The position numbers were made by a program, and so were the translations under genes. The notes beneath the pieces are model-generated. The model made no database searches, was not told the origin of the DNA, and saw only the letters and a program-made list of their open reading frames with translations. Source: Zasmidium citrigriseum (lineage: Eukaryota > Ascomycota > Dothideomycetes > Mycosphaerellales > Mycosphaerellaceae). Taken from it: 64,000 bases of DNA. The DNA lies in assembly GCA_002786025.1 (NCBI GenBank), contig NHNW01000040.1, positions 62,001 through 126,000 on the forward strand. The letters are read 5' to 3'. Below, one piece after another: positions 49,798 to 62,694 of the stretch (the first letter of the stretch is position 1; every line of letters begins with the position of its first letter).

Positions 49798-51118
49798 CTA
49801 CTGGGGAATTCTTGCCGGCTCCTGTCCCTTCTCTTCATGACTTGCCTCGCGACTCCGTCCTTTCCCATCCTTAGACCTTCGAACTTCCCCAAAGACAGCA
49901 GAAGCAAGATACGCAACCCCAAACACCCCAGCAACAACACCATACGCAACAATGGCACCTGTCGATGCATTCCCAGCCAACGCCAACCCCAACCCACCAT
50001 TAGCAATCCCCAGCACAATCGCCACCCGTCCAATCAACAAATGAGCAAAAGACCAAACATTCCTCTTCCCAGTCTTCTTACACAACCGATGATGCAAATA
50101 CCCAAACACCGGCTGGAAAAGAACCAAAACAAAAACAACAATCCCCAGAATCGGATGCCTCATGTTGGTCAAATGGAACGTGCTGGACATGTAGACTCCC
50201 ATCCCGAAAGCCGCGATGAAGAGCGCATAGGCAAGGAGTTGGATCCCGATGTGGAGTTTTACGACGCCGGTGAAGGTGGCGAGACGGATGAGGATACCGC
50301 CAAGAGGGAAGAGGATGACGAAGGCCAGGCTGCCGAGGACGCCGTGGGCGATCATGATTTGTTTGATGTTGGAGGGATAAGACACTCCGCCGCTGGAGTT
50401 TGCCGTCGTTGTGGTGGCGTTGGAAGATGCGGCGGCGAGGAAGGGATTGGCGTCGCTGCCTCCTTTTGCGGCCGTGAAGTCCCAGCTGAAAGAATCGTAC
50501 AGGTCGTGGAAGCTTAGTCCTTCGTTGAGATCATCAGAGTTGAGGGAACTCCCACGCTTTGCTGCGTAGATCCATTGTCCATTGGAGCTTGTGAAGTCCA
50601 TGCTTCCGCCGTTCCAGCTGTTGCAATTGCTGCAGCGGACGTTCGCTGTCATCATACCGTCGGCGATGCCTGAGCCTTCGAGGAGAGTAATTTGGGCTGT
50701 ATCACCGCTGTCGTGCTCTGGTTCGACGTGGCCGACGCCTAGTCGAGGAGAGATGGTAACGTTCTGTCCGGTGGCAGAGGTGTACATGATGAAGATGTTG
50801 GCGCCAGCCATTTGGCTTCCTTGACCCAGGCCAACCTGGAAAGTGTTAGCATTCGCTCCCGATCACGAGTGTGGAGACCAACCCATTGATAGGACGTTGG
50901 AGCAGAGATCTGAAAGAATATATCTCCATCTCCTGAACTCGCCGTCTCGTCTGGAATGTTCAAAGAGTAGCAGATGCCTGAGCCAGATGGACAATTTCGA
51001 GAGACAGATGCATTGGCAGTTGATGCTGAGATGCATGAGCAACAAGTCGTCGTGTTGTTTAGAAGGTCTTACCGAAGGCCAGCGATCCAATCACCACAAG
51101 TTTGGTGAAGATTTCCAT
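49798..51118 (-). CDS. DOMON (CDH-type cytochrome) - cytochrome b561 membrane protein
   Basis: Three exons: 51118 to about 51073, a middle exon near 51010-50887, and about 50836-49798. The start MEIFTKLVVIGSLAFG is a signal peptide. The N-terminal domain matches the cytochrome domain of cellobiose dehydrogenase: NCPSGSGICYSLNIP, FQISAPTSYQWVGLGQGSQM (heme-ligand Met) and AGANIFIMYTS. The C-terminal part is a b561 bundle with four histidines: IMIAHGVLGSLAF, KLHIGIQLLAY, MRHPILGIVVFV and SFAHLLIGRVAIVLG. Such proteins are thought to move electrons across the membrane, for example to iron or extracellular acceptors. The tail is basic and cytosolic. Confidence 0.9.
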
Positions 51119-52015
51119 TCTCGAGCCAGAAAATTGGTAAAGGAATCGCTGATTTGTTCTTACTGGCTCTTTTCGTTTCGTTGAAGTTCGATCGAGGTCC
51201 TTTTCGTGCTCGTTGGCTTTCCACAATCGTGAAGGGTTGATGTGGAATATATATCGCTATCGTACAACCTCCATCCCATCCATCAAGCCCCCAGACTTCA
51301 AAAAGCCCATCGCACACTGCGCAATCCAAGGGCTGACATCGCACTCGTCTATGCATGCAAAGCATGTGGAATTCAGCAATTGTGCTCCTTCAACTCCAAA
51401 CCTAAATCATAGTCTCCGAAGGATCAGAACGGTTTACAATTGCAGAGTTCCCATTGGCGGCCACAGCTAGGCTAGTCCCAAGACGGAAGTTATGAGAAGC
51501 TAAAGCGACATAAGCTGTGGAGGCTGTGCGAAAGGGCAAGCTCATCCGCGTATGAGGGTTCGAACGCCAATGGCTTTGACTTGTGTGATGGCTATAAGGT
51601 GGTGTTTCAATGTCCGGTATGACGTGCCATTGCGTGTAACGCATACGTGGAGCTGCGCCCCTGTCGTCCGAGCATTAACGCTGTTCATTGGCCGTGAGTT
51701 AGAGTTCGTCGTGCCTGATTGAAAGTTATGAAATCCACTCCGCCGAAAGCTTCATCCGAATCGTGTTCTCATGATCGCGGTCAGCTATTCTTGGGGGCGG
51801 TCGTCGGAGTCGTCTCCCCTTAGGGTGGTCGCAGAGTGTTGAGCTAGGGCGTAGACTCTGCATTGATTGTCAGCAGCATCATTCGCTTTCTTATTCGCAT
51901 TAAACCTTGTGATTGTTTTGAGATGGATGGCAGACTATCGTACGATGTCTCATGGCAGTGCTTCGTCGCAAGGCTAAGCGAAGCAACCTTTGACAAATTC
52001 CCCTGCGGTGGTTCG
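51119..52015. other. intergenic, no gene seen
   Basis: About 900 nt between the DOMON-b561 start and the GMC stop. The frame at 51402-51644 (minus) is open but unconvincing. No repeat or RNA gene is seen. Confidence 0.5.
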
Positions 52016-53875
52016 TTACACTGACGTCGACTTGTTCAACCCATACTCTTCGATAATTTTCTCCGCGGCCGTTTCTCCGATGAGGTACGCCGTCGACACC
52101 GGATGGGCGTTGGGCAAAAAAGGCGTGACGCTCATGTCGGCAACTCTCAGATTCTGTACCCCTCTGACGCGGAAGTCAGTGTCGACACATGCATCCTCGT
52201 CGTCCTTCTTGCCCATCTTTATAGTACAGCTCTAAAACCAGGTTAGCATTGACTCTTAACCGCAATGTTCATGGACTGACCATGTGCCAGCAACTCCCAG
52301 CATTCTGCTCGATATACGACCAAATCTCCTCGTCACTAACAAGAGTCGGAGCATTCAGAGGGAAGTCGATGTCCCCAGACACGACCGGACTCCCAGGCAC
52401 ACTCGTCGCAGCCTTGACAGCATTGACGAATGCCATCTTGTCAAACGGATGGGAAAGGAGAGCCGCATCACAAATGGGCGCAGCCTTGGGATCAGCGGAA
52501 GCGAGTCGCACGCTGCCCACAGACTGAGTGCTTTGAAGCAACACCGCCATTGCCAGGTAGCTCTTCGTTGGGTCCATGCCTGGCATAGGGTGCATGAGAG
52601 ACCAGACTGTCTCGTACGTCGGTACTGTGGGGTTCTGAAGATGGCGCTGAACGGAAGCAGGCAGGGCTTTGAACTCGCTCGAGTTCAAGGTCGCTTCGTC
52701 CTTCAAGAATCCGAGGATGTACCCCTGGCCGTTGACACTATACGGACCAGTACCATCTTTTTCAAGCTGTTCGCGGGCTGCAGCCGCGGCGTCTTCATTG
52801 TGCCAGGCATCGTAAGATTGACTTGGAGGAGCTTTTCTTTGGTACGCCCAGAGTAAGAGAGCGTGGTCTTGTAGATTCTTTCCAATGCCAGGGAGATCCT
52901 GGACAATAGGAATATCATGCTTTTTCAACTGCGCCGCTTCGCCGATGCCTGAAAGCATGAGGAGCTTGGGTGAGTCGACTGCTCCAGCACATAGGATGAC
53001 TTCTTTCGAAGCCAGAACTGCTACTCATGAGTGATGAATGTGAACAGGATTGGTAGTACGTACAAGTTGTCCCTTCGCTTTCTACTCCAACGGCCACATT
53101 ACTTTGTATGATGATCCGATCGACAGGGCTGTTGGTCTTGACGACCAAGTTCTTCGGCGTCTTGCTCAAGAAGGCTGCCTGAGCTGTAGTTCGAATGCCC
53201 TTACGGCTTGAAGATACCATGAGACCTAGTCCAATAGGGTCGCCAGAATTCAAGTCGGTGTTCATATGACCACCCACGCTTTTAATGTCTGCCAGGAAAG
53301 ACACGATCTCCGGTTCGATAGTCATAGGCACACCAACGTCGACTTCGCCATTGACCCCATGATTCATCTTCTCTGGGTTGAGAAATTCTTGGATCGGACC
53401 TCGGACATCTGAATGATATTTTTCGACCTTCTTCAGCCTCTGTTGCATGTTCTTCCAGGTAAAGTCGTCATCGTCTACTATCGCCGCCCAGCGATCGTAG
53501 TCAGCTGAGGGAGGCACAGTCCAGAAGGCGTAGTTGATTAGACTTGACCCGCCCAGTCCTTTGCCCCGGCTATAATCAAGAAGGCGATTCGCAAGGTGGA
53601 CTTGCGGTGTTGTCTTGTAGCCCCAGTTCAAGTTTGGGTAGCTCAACGACGTTGCCATCCGATTCGAGATCATACGTTGGTCCAAAGGCGCTACTCCGTT
53701 TGCTCCTCCGGCTTCTATTAGAAGGACCTTGGGTTTGGCAGCCGAGTTGGCGAGCCTGGATGCCAGTATGGCACCAGCTGGGCCAGCTGTAATTCTTGTC
53801 AGTTTCATCCTCGTCGCAGAGAACAACGGAATTGGAAATACCTCCAACAACGATAAAGTCAAAAGTCTCGCTCAT
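52016..53875 (-). CDS. GMC-family FAD oxidoreductase
   Basis: It starts [11 protein letters not shown]; after a short intron it reads [15 protein letters not shown], giving the GxGxxG fold. GMC signature 1 is [18 protein letters not shown], signature 2 lies in [20 protein letters not shown]. The C-terminal part has SCWHMSCTIKMG and [20 protein letters not shown], which carry the active-site histidine pair. About 580 residues in four exons; three introns, near 53030, near 52230 and in the first FAD loop. The family includes glucose, aryl-alcohol and choline oxidases or dehydrogenases. No signal peptide is seen, so an intracellular role is likely. It lies in the same orientation as the DOMON-b561 gene. 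Confidence 0.92.
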
Positions 53876-54691
53876 ATCTGCGATATTATCTCGGTCTCGA
53901 TGTCGGCCTCGATCTTAGCCATTCGCGGCGAAGGTCTTTATACGGCTGAGCCCATGCGGGTGTTTACATTGTCAATGTCAGATCTGTGGAAGCGAGATCA
54001 TGTAAGATCGTGAGCATGTCACTATGATCTCAATAATGCGAGATTGGTCACAAGCTTTGCCACAGGAATATCGATTCACGGTGCATGATTACTGAAATGC
54101 AGCCGTGACAGGCCAATGTCGAGTGCATAGGGCGTGGTGAGATTACTGAAGTAATGGGTTCAGCCGCTCGTAATCGTAGGATTCAGTCTCGAAATTCTTC
54201 TAGCTCGTTTCGAATAGATCATGCTCATCGAAAGGCAGTACTCTGAAGATCTGGACGGGCAGCAGAGAAGGTCGGAGTGGTTGAGCAAAGGGCAGTCGCC
54301 ATCCAAAACACAAGGTGCTTGTTATATCCATTGCCTCTCCTGGATGGACACGTCTCAGTGAAGTTATGCGGTTCAGAGCAGCGGCATGTCGAGGGTGACG
54401 GTTCTCAAAGGTGCGTCCTGTACACTGAGCTGGATTGGCGGTGTTGGTGGTTGGGTGAGGGAGGAGATGGAAGACTGATGAAGTGAAAGGGGAGGTAGAC
54501 CCATCAAAATTTGATTGGCTCTCATCGAATCGAGCGGGATCTGAAACAGCGAGCCCGTGCTCGATGGAGAAGGCACGATGAAGTCATCGTTCAGGAACGC
54601 ATCGCGTGTGAAAGAGCAACCCGCGTCTTTCTCGTCCAACTTTCCCACACGACCAGGCACAGGGGTATCGAATGCCCCATGAACCACCAAA
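53876..54691. other. intergenic, divergent promoters of GMC and RAD4 genes
   Basis: About 800 nt. A minus-strand frame (54373-54816) overlaps the start of RAD4 and has no support. Nothing else is seen. Confidence 0.5.
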
Positions 54692-57600
54692 ATGCCGCCC
54701 TTCGTCCCTCGGAAGCGCGAGCATTCGCCAGAGCCTTCGCCACGACCTTCTAAAGCGAAGAAGCCGGCGGCCAAAGGCAAGAAGCCGACTTTGTTCGACG
54801 ACGCAGATACACCCACTGCAAAATCGAAATCGGGAAAGGAAGCTCAGGAATACCTGGATAGCCGAGACGATGACGACGACGAGCTCAGCGATGTCGACAG
54901 TGACGAGTTTGAGGATGTTCAGCCGGCGAAGAAGCAGAAGACCTCACATGTGCCAGACGATGGCGAAGAGGACGAGATGGATTGGGAGGATGCTATAGGA
55001 GAAGGCCCTTCGTCTGCAGCCAAAATCCCAGCGTCGGTCAACGATGACATCGAAATTGGCGATATCTCAGTGTCCTTGAACGATGATGGAACATACGTCG
55101 AGCCTCTGGTCTCTCTTGCAACTGGGAAGAAAGGACCTTCGAAGCGAGAACGCCAGATTCGTGTGCTTACCCACTGCTTGCATGTACAAACACTACTGTG
55201 GCACAATACTGTTCGCAACTCGTGGTTGAACGATAAAGAGGTGCACAAAGTACTGCTCGACGGACTACCAGACGGCGTGAGAAAGGAGATCACGCGATGG
55301 AAGGAGGCAATGGGCACTTTGAGCAAAGAGGAGCTTGAAGCCAAGAAGAAGCAGGCTGCAAAGAAGAACAGTGGCAAGCGAGGTCGCAAAGGCAAGAGCA
55401 GTGGCAGAGATTGGAACTACGAGGCCCAGCATACGGAGCAAGGCGTGCCGAATCTTAGTGGTGGTGATCCACTGCTGCGCTTACTGAAGGTCCTGACAGC
55501 GTACTGGCGGAAGCGCTTCACGGTCACTGCTCCTTCCATTCGAAAGCTAGGGTACATGCCGTTGAAGAGACTCAGAGAGGACATCAAGGCCTGGGAAAAG
55601 AGTAAGAGCGACGCAGAGAATCACGGCGAGCGAATCGAGAACAGAGATTCATTCCGAAAGCGTGCTAAAGAATGCGAGGGGTCAAGAGATGTTGGCGGTC
55701 AGCTTTTTGTGGCGTTGCTGCGAGCCATTGGCCTAGAAACCAGGATGGTGGCCAATCTGCAGCCTGCAGGACTAGGATGGAGCAAGGCTGAGGAAGCAGG
55801 GCCCAGAAAATCCAAGAAAGACTCGAAAGCCGAACCGTCTGTTGACGAGTCTGAAGCCGACGAGAAACCTGTGAAGTCTGCGTCTAGCAGCAAGAAGAAG
55901 GCGAAGTCAGGCCTGAAGGAAGAGAAGCCGAAGCGCAAGTCTGCCAGAGGTCATCAAGGCAAGCCCATCAACCTGGACGATTCCGACAGTCCGCTGAGCG
56001 AGCCACCGTCTAGCGACTCATCGCCGGAAGACCCTGCCGGTGACGAGAGTGATGATGACCTGTCTGTAATCGACGTGACACCTCCCACACCAAAAAAGAA
56101 GACTACGAAGAAGTACGACCGAGATCTGGCCTTCCCGACTTACTGGGCAGAGGTTTGCTCTCCGTTATCACACAAATTCATCCCTGTTGATCCAATCGTT
56201 CTGTCAACCATCGCTTCCAACGATGAGCTCCTGCAAACATTCGAACCTCGCGGGAAGAAGGCCGAGAACTCTAAGCAGGTCATATGCTACACGACAGCCT
56301 TCTCTGCCGACGGCACAGCCAAAGATGTGACTGTTCGCTATCTTAAGAAGCATCAGCTTCCAGGCAAGACAAAAGGTATGCGCATGCCCGCGGAGAGGAT
56401 TCCCATCTACAACAAGCGAGGCAAAGTCAAGAAGTATGAAGACTACGATTGGTTTCGTACTGTCATGTCGCTCTACGATCGACCTGAATCGAAACGCACA
56501 ACTGCGGACGACCTTGAAGATCAAACTGACCTCAAGCCTTTCAAGGCTGGGAAGGAAGAGAAGGAAGTCGAGAAGGAGAGCCTGCAATGGTACAAACAGT
56601 CGGCCGAATTTGTGCTGGAGCAGCATCTGCGTCGTGAGGAAGCACTCAAACCTGGATCTCAGCCAGTGAAAACATTCACTGCTGGCAAAGGCGAGAAGGC
56701 GAAAGAGCATGATGTCTATCGCAGGGACGATGTTGTCACTTGCAAGACTGTCGAATCATGGCATAAGGAAGGACGTATGATCAAGACAGGGGAGCAGCCA
56801 ATGAAGCACGTGCCGATGCGGGCAGTCACGCTGGTCCGCAAGCGTGAAATGGAGGATGCTCTGCGTGAGACTGGCGAGAAGCTTCAGCAAGGACTCTACA
56901 GCTGGGATCAGACAGACTGGATCATTCCGCCGCCTATCGAGAACGGTGTCATTCCAAAGAATGCATTCGGCAACATGGACGTGTATGTCGACACGATGGT
57001 ACCGAAGGGTGCTGTACATCTGCCGCTCAAGGGGACTGCCAAGATATGCCGGAAGCTTGAGATTGACTACGCCGAAGCATGCACAGGCTTCGAGTTTGGC
57101 AAGCAGCGCGCTGTGCCTGTACTGACTGGCGTTGTGGTCGCTAAGGAGAATGCTCAGATGGTTCGTGAAGCATGGCGAGAGGCGCAGGCTGAGATCAAGC
57201 GGAAAGAGGACACTAAGCGCACTGATGCTGCCTTGCACTGGTGGAGGAAGATGCTTATGGGGCTGAGGATCATCGACCGCATGCGAACCGAGTATGCTAA
57301 TACGGGTGATGGAGAAGAAGAGACCAATCCGTTCGTCAAGAAGGCCAGGGATGAGGGTCGAGATGTTGACATTGCGGGAGGCTTTGATGACGCGGAGGCT
57401 GGCGGCTTCTTTCGTCCGGGTCATGACGAGGAAGAAGTGCCACAAGGTCGCGCCAATCGGGACACCGAGGACGGTCTTGCAGGAGGATTCTTTGCAGAAG
57501 ACGAGGACGAAGATGAGGCCATGGTCGATGACAATGCAAACGACGGCGGTTTCTTGGTTGAAGACGATGGGGAGGGGTTACAGCCCTCCAAGGCTTCGGA

Positions 57601-58108
57601 TACTGGCAACCACGCACCAATCACACCAATCTCATTACAGTCGCTGCACAACGCGCCGAACGAAGAGGGCGAGGATGATGTCGAGGACGAGCAGCTTGAC
57701 GACAAGCAACAAGATACAAAGCTCGCCAAACTCTCCAAGGCAAAGCGAGCTCCGCCAAAGAAGACTTCTGACTCAAAGCCAACGAAGCGTTCGGGGGCAA
57801 AGTCCGCTATCTCTGCGGAGCCAACAGACAGCGACGACTCTGCACTGTCTGAGATCGAGCAAGATGAGCCAGACGTACAGCCTCCAAAACGATCCTCTCC
57901 AAAGGTTGTAATTACACCCCGTCGCAAGACTGCTTCGTCAGGACGGAAGACCAGAGCAAGTCGATCTGCAGCAAAGAAAGTGACGCCGGTTAGAAGCCAG
58001 TACTTCACTGCTGCTGACGAAGACAATCAAGAGGAGGATGAGGCTAGCGAACAGGAAGTTGTCAAGCCCAAGCGCACGACAGCTCGTACCAGAGCAAAGA
58101 AGGCATGA
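54692..58108 (+). CDS. RAD4: RAD4/XPC DNA damage recognition protein
   Basis: Single exon, 1138 residues from MPPFVPRKREHSPEPSP. A long acidic/basic N-terminus precedes the transglutaminase-like region, which is interrupted by a Lys/Ser-rich insert (about residues 370-460): RDVGGQLFVALLRAIGLETR before it, DLAFPTYWAEVCSPLSHKFI after it. Beta-hairpin domains follow: VRYLKKHQLPGKTKGMRMPA (BHD1 region), RREEALKPGSQPV, ESWHKEGRMIKTGEQPMKHV (BHD2), then FGNMDVYVDTMVPKGAVHLP and ACTGFEFGKQRAVPVLTGVV (BHD3). Rad4/XPC with Rad23 opens damaged DNA to start nucleotide excision repair in the nucleus. The C-terminal 300 residues are acidic, low-complexity and typical for fungi. Confidence 0.97.
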   Translation: MPPFVPRKREHSPEPSPRPSKAKKPAAKGKKPTLFDDADTPTAKSKSGKEAQEYLDSRDDDDDELSDVDSDEFEDVQPAKKQKTSHVPDDGEEDEMDWEDAIGEGPSSAAKIPASVNDDIEIGDISVSLNDDGTYVEPLVSLATGKKGPSKRERQIRVLTHCLHVQTLLWHNTVRNSWLNDKEVHKVLLDGLPDGVRKEITRWKEAMGTLSKEELEAKKKQAAKKNSGKRGRKGKSSGRDWNYEAQHTEQGVPNLSGGDPLLRLLKVLTAYWRKRFTVTAPSIRKLGYMPLKRLREDIKAWEKSKSDAENHGERIENRDSFRKRAKECEGSRDVGGQLFVALLRAIGLETRMVANLQPAGLGWSKAEEAGPRKSKKDSKAEPSVDESEADEKPVKSASSSKKKAKSGLKEEKPKRKSARGHQGKPINLDDSDSPLSEPPSSDSSPEDPAGDESDDDLSVIDVTPPTPKKKTTKKYDRDLAFPTYWAEVCSPLSHKFIPVDPIVLSTIASNDELLQTFEPRGKKAENSKQVICYTTAFSADGTAKDVTVRYLKKHQLPGKTKGMRMPAERIPIYNKRGKVKKYEDYDWFRTVMSLYDRPESKRTTADDLEDQTDLKPFKAGKEEKEVEKESLQWYKQSAEFVLEQHLRREEALKPGSQPVKTFTAGKGEKAKEHDVYRRDDVVTCKTVESWHKEGRMIKTGEQPMKHVPMRAVTLVRKREMEDALRETGEKLQQGLYSWDQTDWIIPPPIENGVIPKNAFGNMDVYVDTMVPKGAVHLPLKGTAKICRKLEIDYAEACTGFEFGKQRAVPVLTGVVVAKENAQMVREAWREAQAEIKRKEDTKRTDAALHWWRKMLMGLRIIDRMRTEYANTGDGEEETNPFVKKARDEGRDVDIAGGFDDAEAGGFFRPGHDEEEVPQGRANRDTEDGLAGGFFAEDEDEDEAMVDDNANDGGFLVEDDGEGLQPSKASDTGNHAPITPISLQSLHNAPNEEGEDDVEDEQLDDKQQDTKLAKLSKAKRAPPKKTSDSKPTKRSGAKSAISAEPTDSDDSALSEIEQDEPDVQPPKRSSPKVVITPRRKTASSGRKTRASRSAAKKVTPVRSQYFTAADEDNQEEDEASEQEVVKPKRTTARTRAKKA

Positions 58109-58650
58109 AGGGGATGATGACCCAAATTACCGAATGTGGACGTCGCTTTGCTCGCGCATGTAAGTATGATACCCATGTAGCCACGCTTTTGCTCGGAAGA
58201 TGATTACCGCGCACAGCCACTGCAAAATCAATGAGACTTTTGGTCCCGTCTCCGTTCCTGATTTTCAATCCGGCTTATCGTGGTGCGATGACTTGGTCGA
58301 ACCAAGGATTCGAAGGGCCTTGGCGGACGAGCGGCATGTGCCTCGGACCAGAGCAGCTTCGTCCGCCGTTCGCCTCCACCACGAATGCGATGATGAGCCT
58401 CACATCACGCAAACTTACCAAAGAATCGAATTGCTTGACAGGGTAAGCCTAAGGCTGGGCTTGTGCTTCACTAACTAACTGCAGGAGTATAAGACTGCTG
58501 TCGTATTACATCCTTCACACCCATCACATCCAACATTCGACTGCTTTCGACGAATCTTCAGACTGGACAGCAGCAAGAACAGATATACCAAGGACCGAAG
58601 GAACACAAGACCTCAACACAACAAGAATCCATCCACGAATCTCGCCAGAA
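58109..58650. other. intergenic, no gene seen
   Basis: The 3' end of RAD4 and promoter of the metallo-beta-lactamase-fold gene, on the same strand. Two short overlapping plus-strand frames (58200-58478) look like chance. Confidence 0.5.
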
Positions 58651-59769
58651 ATGCCGCCCAAACCCCCACCAAACCTCAACATCCCCCACGGCACCACCCA
58701 GGTCACCGTCTCCGCCATAGACACAACCCTCTGGCTCTCCGGCATCCACACCTCAAACTTCTACTCCCCAACAATCCCAGGTTTCGGCCGCGTCCGGACA
58801 GGCTGCTGGTCCCTCCTAATCTCTCACCCCTCCGGCCGCAGACTCCTCTACGATCTGGGCATGCGAAAGGACTGGTGGAACTGTGCGCCCGCAGTAGGGA
58901 TAAAGGAGTACATGGCCGATGGGACGCTAGAAAGTTTGAAAGTCGAGAAAAATGTTAGTGAGATTTTGACCGAGGGTGGGGTGGATCTTGAGGGGATTGA
59001 AGCGGTGATTTGGAGTCATTTTCATTTCGATCATACGGGGGATGTTTCGACGTTTCCCAAGAGCACCAAACTGATCATGGGCGAAGGGGGAAAGGAAGCC
59101 TTCACGCCTGGCTATCCAATTGATCCTGAGGCGCAGACGCTGGAGAGTGATTTTGAAGGACGAGAAGTCGTGGAAGCAGATTTCAGTTCTGGGTCGAAGA
59201 TTGGCGGATTCAGAGCGTTCGATTACTTCGGCGATGGGATTTCCTACCTCCTCGACTCCCCTGGCCACGCAATCGGACACGTCAACGCCCTCGCCAGGAC
59301 GAAGGTCGACCCGCCGGAATTCATACACATGTGCGGCGACTCAGCACACCACTGCGGAGAAATCCGCCCTTCCCTCTACACTCCCCTCCCAGACTCCATC
59401 TCACCTTCCCCAATCCCCCATCTCCACCCAAGTGCCTGCCCGGGCGGGATCTTCTCCAAACTCCTCCGAAACGGAAGTCGAGAGGATCATATTCTGGAAC
59501 TCATGGATCCAGGGAAGGGGTATTATAAAGATCAGAAGTTTGCGCTTATTTATGATGAGGAGAAGTTGAGGGAGACGGTTAGGGAGGTGGAGGGTTTTGA
59601 TGCGGCTGAGAGTGTTTTTACGGTTTTGGCGCATGATTGGACGTTGAAGGGGGTTGTTGATGAGTGGCCGAAACCCCTGAACGGCTGGTCTGAGAAGGGC
59701 TGGAAGAAAGAGGCGAGATGGAAGTTTTTGGAGGATTTTCGACATGCTGTTCGGGAGGAGAAGGCTTGA
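58651..59769 (+). CDS. metallo-beta-lactamase-fold hydrolase
   Basis: Single exon, 372 residues, from MPPKPPPNLNIPHGTTQ. The zinc motif is clear: EAVIWSHFHFDHTGDVSTFP contains HxHxDH. Further metal ligands are expected in LLDSPGHAIGHVNALA (third His), IHMCGDSAHHCG (bridging Asp) and VLAHDWTL near the C-terminus (last His). The pattern matches lactonase/AhlD-like fungal members of the family, which open lactone rings or hydrolyse esters. The ATG used is the first in frame after an upstream stop; an intron is not needed. Substrate unknown. Confidence 0.9.
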   Translation: MPPKPPPNLNIPHGTTQVTVSAIDTTLWLSGIHTSNFYSPTIPGFGRVRTGCWSLLISHPSGRRLLYDLGMRKDWWNCAPAVGIKEYMADGTLESLKVEKNVSEILTEGGVDLEGIEAVIWSHFHFDHTGDVSTFPKSTKLIMGEGGKEAFTPGYPIDPEAQTLESDFEGREVVEADFSSGSKIGGFRAFDYFGDGISYLLDSPGHAIGHVNALARTKVDPPEFIHMCGDSAHHCGEIRPSLYTPLPDSISPSPIPHLHPSACPGGIFSKLLRNGSREDHILELMDPGKGYYKDQKFALIYDEEKLRETVREVEGFDAAESVFTVLAHDWTLKGVVDEWPKPLNGWSEKGWKKEARWKFLEDFRHAVREEKA

Positions 59770-60068
59770 GAGGTGTTGTGGAGTTGAGCTGGTCGTATGT
59801 TCGGATAAGCTTTTCCATGTTGGACCACACACGACTGCCGGCCGGGCTGGAGCCGTAAAGAAGGTGATCTGAGAACTGCGGAGAAGTAACTAATCAGCAG
59901 CGGGGTGCTTGGTGTTCTTGAGCGATGTTGTTATCGCGGGCTTGGTTCGGTGTATCCACTTAATGTGGTGGAGGAAGGTGTGGGTATTCGGTCAACTTCA
60001 CTTCACTTCCTTCTCCTGTATTAACAACTTCTTCAACCTCGCCACAGCCTTACCATTCCAACACCTTG

Positions 60069-61275
60069 ATGGCCTCTAACATGGATACTAACGGAAGCAA
60101 TGGCTTCCATCTGCCTGCCACACAGAAAGCGGCTCAGTTCAACCCGAAGGATAAAACTGTCTCTATCAATGAAGTTCCAGTAAGGATCATCTCCCACCTT
60201 CAAAACCAAATTACTAACACGTTCCAGATCCCCTCAATCAAACCCGACGAAATCCTCGTCAAAATCAAATCCGCCTCCCTCTGCCACAGCGATCTAATGC
60301 TCTTCGAGCCAAACGAACAAAATCTCACTCTTGGAGAAGGCGAGCCCTTCACAATGGCATTCCTCCCCCTTCTCCCCCCTCCAACCACACGCTGACACCT
60401 CCCAGGGCCACGAAGCCTGCGGCACCATAATCTCCCTTGGCTCCTCCGTCCCCAACACCTTCCACCCAGGCGACAAAATCGGTTGGCTCCCCATAGTCTC
60501 CGTCTGCTACGATTGCGCCGGCTGCCAAATCCACAACCTGCACTGCGAAAACAGCACCCCTCAAGTCCAAGGAATGTCCGTCGACGGCTACTTCCAAGAA
60601 TACGCCGCGATTCACTGGCGCAACGCAGCAAAAATTCCTGAGGGGATGGATTTGGACTCTTTGGCGCCGATGTTTTGTGCGGGGTGTACGGCGTTTAATT
60701 CTGTTGTTGATACGGTGGAGGAGCTTGGGGAGGCGGAGGGGGTGGGGAAGTGGGTTGCTGTGGTCGGGTGTGGAGGGTTGGGACATTTGGGGGTGCAGTA
60801 TCTCAAGGCGATGGGGTGTAAAGTCATCGGCATCGATCTCTCAGACGAAGCACTGCAAGAAGCAAAAGCGCAGGGTGCTGATCACGTCTTCAACCCCCAA
60901 TCCGATCCGGATTACATCGCCCAGATCAAGGCCATCACCGGAGGAAAAGGCTGCCACGCCGCGATCAACTACACAAACTCCGTCCCGGCATACTCCTCCA
61001 CCTCAGCACTCCTCCGCACAAACGGCGTCTTAATGGTGACTGGCATTCCACAGAAACCTTTACAGTTCTCCGCGATGGAGATCTCGATGAATCGAATCCG
61101 GGTCAGGGGTTCGAATAACGGGACCACACCGCGGTTGGTGAAGTGTTTGGAGTTTAGCAGCAAGCATGGGATTAAACCGCATCTGACGAGGTTCAAGTTG
61201 GAGCAATTTCAGGAGATGGTCGATTTGATGCAGAGTGGGAAGCATAAAGGACGGGTGGGGGTTGTGTTTGATTAG
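60069..61275 (+). CDS. zinc-type alcohol dehydrogenase (MDR family)
   Basis: Three exons: 60069-60179, 60228-60356, 60406-61275, about 369 residues. Landmarks: LCHSDLMLFEP (catalytic zinc Cys), GHEACGTIISLGSSVPNTFH (zinc His and Glu), a cysteine cluster CYDCAGCQIHNLHC (structural zinc) and WVAVVGCGGLGHLGVQYLKA (NAD(P) fold, GxGxxG). This arrangement is that of AdhP/ADH1-like medium-chain dehydrogenases that oxidise primary alcohols or reduce aldehydes in the cytosol. The second intron (60357-60405) has a GC donor: no GT is available nearby, and the join gives PFTM-GHEAC exactly. It converges with the HPPD gene, 109 nt apart. Confidence 0.93.
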
Positions 61276-61384
61276 TGTCAGTTTTGGTCTCTATCATGCT
61301 GATGATGTGACTACCGAGATATGTATGCATGCCCTTTCCCATGCAATGTTTTGAACGCCTCTCTTTCCATTCTGAAATGCTTCT

Positions 61385-62694
<1,310 letters not shown>

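Noticed and set aside
54373..54816. 147-residue minus-strand frame across the RAD4 start
   Set aside because: It overlaps the RAD4 5' end and shows no conserved features.
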